DNA from: Saccharospirillum alexandrii
GTDB taxonomy: Bacteria > Pseudomonadota > Gammaproteobacteria > Pseudomonadales > Natronospirillaceae
Assembly (NCBI RefSeq): GCF_004000275.1
Contig: NZ_RCIP01000001.1
Coordinates: 674,749 to 738,748, forward strand
Direction: 5' to 3'
Length of the DNA stretch: 64,000 nt
In this document: positions 62,246 through 64,000 of the stretch, piece after piece
Layout: every line of letters starts with the position of its first letter
Position numbering within the stretch: the stretch's first letter is position 1
Notes under the pieces: generated by a model
Told to the model about the DNA's origin: nothing
The model's database searches: none
Seen by the model: the letters and a program-made list of their open reading frames with translations, nothing else
Program-made: the position numbers and the translations under genes

Positions 62246-62464
62246 ATGGCAAAAGAAGACGTTATTGAAATGGAAGGCGAGATTCTCGATACCCTTCCCA
62301 ACACCATGTTCCGGGTCAAACTCGAAAATGGCCATGTCATTACTGCCCATATTTCAGGGAAAATGCGTAAAAACTACATTCGCATCCTGACGGGCGACAA
62401 GGTCAAGGTCGAACTGACACCTTACGACCTGACCAAAGGTCGTATCGTTTACCGCGCCCGCTAA
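62246..62464 (+). CDS. infA: Translation initiation factor IF-1
   Basis: 72 aa OB-fold protein, with start [37 protein letters not shown] and the end [11 protein letters not shown]. It binds the ribosomal A site during initiation. The family is highly conserved and the length exact. The 179 bases upstream hold its promoter region. A terminator follows about 55 bases after its stop. Confidence 0.98.
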   Translation: MAKEDVIEMEGEILDTLPNTMFRVKLENGHVITAHISGKMRKNYIRILTGDKVKVELTPYDLTKGRIVYRAR

Positions 62465-62518
62465 CGCATGCAGTTTGGGTCACGCGACCTGAAACAACCG
62501 CCAGACCCAGTATAAAAG

Positions 62519-62540
62519 AACACCCTCCGGGTGTTTTTTT
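62519..62540 (+). terminator. Rho-independent terminator of infA
   Basis: Stem CACCC (62521-62525) with GGGTG (62529-62533), extended by A-T pairs from 62519, and a run of seven T (62534-62540). Confidence 0.85.
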
Positions 62541-62572
62541 GTCTGTGCGTTCTGCACACGCCTCAGAACAAC

Positions 62573-62600
62573 AAAAAAAGGCACCCGGAGGTGCCTTTTT
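62573..62600. terminator. Bidirectional terminator, mainly for clpA
   Basis: Stem GGCACC (62580-62585) with GGTGCC (62590-62595), flanked by seven A on the left and five T on the right. It works in both directions and is 24 bases after the clpA stop on the minus strand. Confidence 0.88.
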
Positions 62601-62623
62601 AATAACCCTAACGTTCTTACACG

Positions 62624-64000
62624 TCAGACCGTTTCTGCTTCTTCCTCGACTTCCAGCGTCAGCTCATCGTTACGGATGTGCACATAGACGGTACCGCCAC
62701 GAGACAGCGGGCCGAAGAGAATCATGTCGGCCAACGGCCGCTTCACCTTCTCCTGAATCAGGCGGCTCATCGGCCGGGCGCCCATGTGTTCGTCGTACCC
62801 TTTCTCGGCGAGCCAGGCGCGAACCTCATCATCCACTTCCATCATGACGCGCTTGTCATCCAACTGAGCCTGCAGCTCGGTCAGGAACTTATCGACAATG
62901 CTGGTAACCACCGCGATCGGCAACGACTTGAACTGAACGATGGCGTCCAAACGGTTGCGGAACTCCGGTGTAAACTGCTTACGAATCATTTCCATGCCAT
63001 CGGTGCTGTTGTCCTGCTCCAGGAAGCCCATGGAGCGGCGGTTAATTTCCTGCGCGCCGGCATTGCTGGTCATGATCAGAATGACATTGCGGAAGTCCGC
63101 CTTGCGCCCGTTGTTGTCGGTCAGGGTGCCGTGGTCCATAACCTGCAACAGCAGGTTGAAAACATCCGGGTGTGCTTTTTCAATTTCATCGAGCAGCAGC
63201 ACACAATGCGGGTGCTTGGACACCCCATCGGTCAGCAAACCACCCTGATCGAACCCGACGTAGCCCGGAGGAGCCCCGATCAGACGCGAAGCGGTGTGGC
63301 GCTCCATGTACTCCGACATATCAAAGCGCAACAGCTCAATACCCAGAGAATCGGCCAGCTGCTTCGACACCTCTGTTTTGCCCACCCCGGTCGGGCCAGC
63401 AAACAGGAAGGAGCCAATGGGCTTGTCGACCGATTTCAGACCGGCACGGGCCAGTTTGATCGACGCAGCCAGTTGCTCAATGGCCTGCTCCTGTCCGAAG
63501 ACGGTCATCTTCAGGTTACGCTCCAGATGCTCCAACACTTCCTTGTCGTTACGGCTGACACTTTTTTCCGGAATGCGGGCAATAGAGGCGATGACCTTCT
63601 CGACATCACTGACGTTAATCGACTTCTTGCGTCTGCTGGCCGGTAGCAGCCGCTGGGCCGCACCCGCTTCATCGATGACATCAATGGCCTTGTCTGGCAG
63701 GTGGCGGTCAGTGATGTAGCGGGCCGACAGCTCTGCAGCGGCTTTCAAGGATTTATCGGTGTACTTGAGGTGGTGATGCTCCTCAAAACGCGACTTCAGC
63801 CCCTTCAGGATGCGATAGGTTTCATCGACCGACGGCTCATTGACATCAATTTTCTGAAAACGGCGCGTCAGAGCGCTGTCTTTCTCGAAAATGCCACGAA
63901 ATTCCTGGAATGTCGTAGAGCCCATGCATCTGAGTTCACCGGAACTGAGCATCGGCTTGAGCAGATTGGACGCATCCATAACGCCGCCAGACGCCGCCCC
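62624..64000 (-). CDS. clpA: ClpA, ATPase subunit of ClpAP protease (C-terminal part)
   Basis: 458 codons of the C-terminal part, still open at the window edge; the gene continues past 64000, since the upstream frame reads GAASGGV, the expected ClpA sequence. Visible: the end of the first AAA+ module (GSTTFQEFRGIFEKDSALTRRFQKI), the D2 Walker A GPTGVGKTE, pore-loop region GAPPGYVGFDQGG, Walker B LLLDEIEKAHP, sensor RRSMGF and arginine finger. ClpA unfolds N-degron and ssrA substrates for ClpP; aat and bpt, which create such substrates, are neighbours. Confidence 0.97.
   Translation of the reverse strand, partial: GAASGGVMDASNLLKPMLSSGELRCMGSTTFQEFRGIFEKDSALTRRFQKIDVNEPSVDETYRILKGLKSRFEEHHHLKYTDKSLKAAAELSARYITDRHLPDKAIDVIDEAGAAQRLLPASRRKKSINVSDVEKVIASIARIPEKSVSRNDKEVLEHLERNLKMTVFGQEQAIEQLAASIKLARAGLKSVDKPIGSFLFAGPTGVGKTEVSKQLADSLGIELLRFDMSEYMERHTASRLIGAPPGYVGFDQGGLLTDGVSKHPHCVLLLDEIEKAHPDVFNLLLQVMDHGTLTDNNGRKADFRNVILIMTSNAGAQEINRRSMGFLEQDNSTDGMEMIRKQFTPEFRNRLDAIVQFKSLPIAVVTSIVDKFLTELQAQLDDKRVMMEVDDEVRAWLAEKGYDEHMGARPMSRLIQEKVKRPLADMILFGPLSRGGTVYVHIRNDELTLEVEEEAETV

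Noticed and set aside
62678-63646. Forward-strand ORF of 322 aa over clpA
   Set aside because: It is antisense to the highly conserved ClpA D2 domain and resembles no family.

Overview
The window is a dense stretch of chromosome from a gammaproteobacterium, most likely a marine Oceanospirillales/Pseudomonadales relative (Saccharospirillum, Reinekea or Marinobacter-like). This placement is inferred from gene content and order; no rRNA or tRNA gene is present to confirm it. Two blocks keep the order I remember from Pseudomonas: fabF-pabC-mltG-tmk-holB-pilZ ... etfD/etfB-etfA at the left, and tusDCBE-ybiB-cysG-serS-rarA-lolA-ftsK-aat-bpt-infA-clpA at the right. Most genes are housekeeping. I see no prophage, insertion sequence or CRISPR array.

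Layout. 1-5.2 kb: fatty-acid, folate, peptidoglycan and replication genes in overlapping units, ending with pilZ, a TetR regulator and a DUF1285 gene. 5.4-9.1 kb: electron-transfer flavoprotein (etfBA) and its quinone oxidoreductase (etfD), divergent from a shared region with PsrA-like operators; psrA itself lies at 47.8-48.4 kb with matching operators. 9.2-11.7 kb: a structured inverted repeat, then a hybrid sensor protein that looks catalytically degenerate. 11.8-19.3 kb: type II secretion genes gspE to gspM, without C, D or N. 19.4-27.5 kb: acetyltransferase, glutathione reductase, a solo tyrosine recombinase, a NarL-type two-component pair, a MatP-like DNA-binding protein and a K+/H+ antiporter.

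27.6-34.7 kb is the most unusual region. On the minus strand, dsbD is followed by a QseB/PmrA-type response regulator and its sensor kinase. Divergent from dsbD run a TlpA-like thioredoxin, a tiny lipoprotein ending GCGCN (DUF4266 type), a predicted outer-membrane protein (DUF3570 type) and an ApbE flavin transferase. Between the two arms are four TTAAG hexamers with exact 11-bp periodicity, the kind of site this regulator subfamily uses. The DUF3570 protein carries a DSLTGAS sequence resembling ApbE flavinylation sites. I propose a self-regulated envelope thiol/flavin redox system.

34.9-48.8 kb: an Mqo-like FAD oxidoreductase divergent from nhaR, two unrecognised genes, an SRAP protein, tdk, xthA, an M16C protease, rapA, a LiuC-like hydratase and psrA. 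48.8-62.5 kb: a BI-1 membrane protein, the tus sulfur relay, ybiB, cysG, a second copy of the structured repeat, serS, crcB, rarA, lolA, ftsK, aat, bpt and infA. The window ends inside clpA. Working links include the N-degron genes (aat, bpt, clpA) and beta-oxidation electron transfer under PsrA (etf genes, psrA and perhaps the hydratase).
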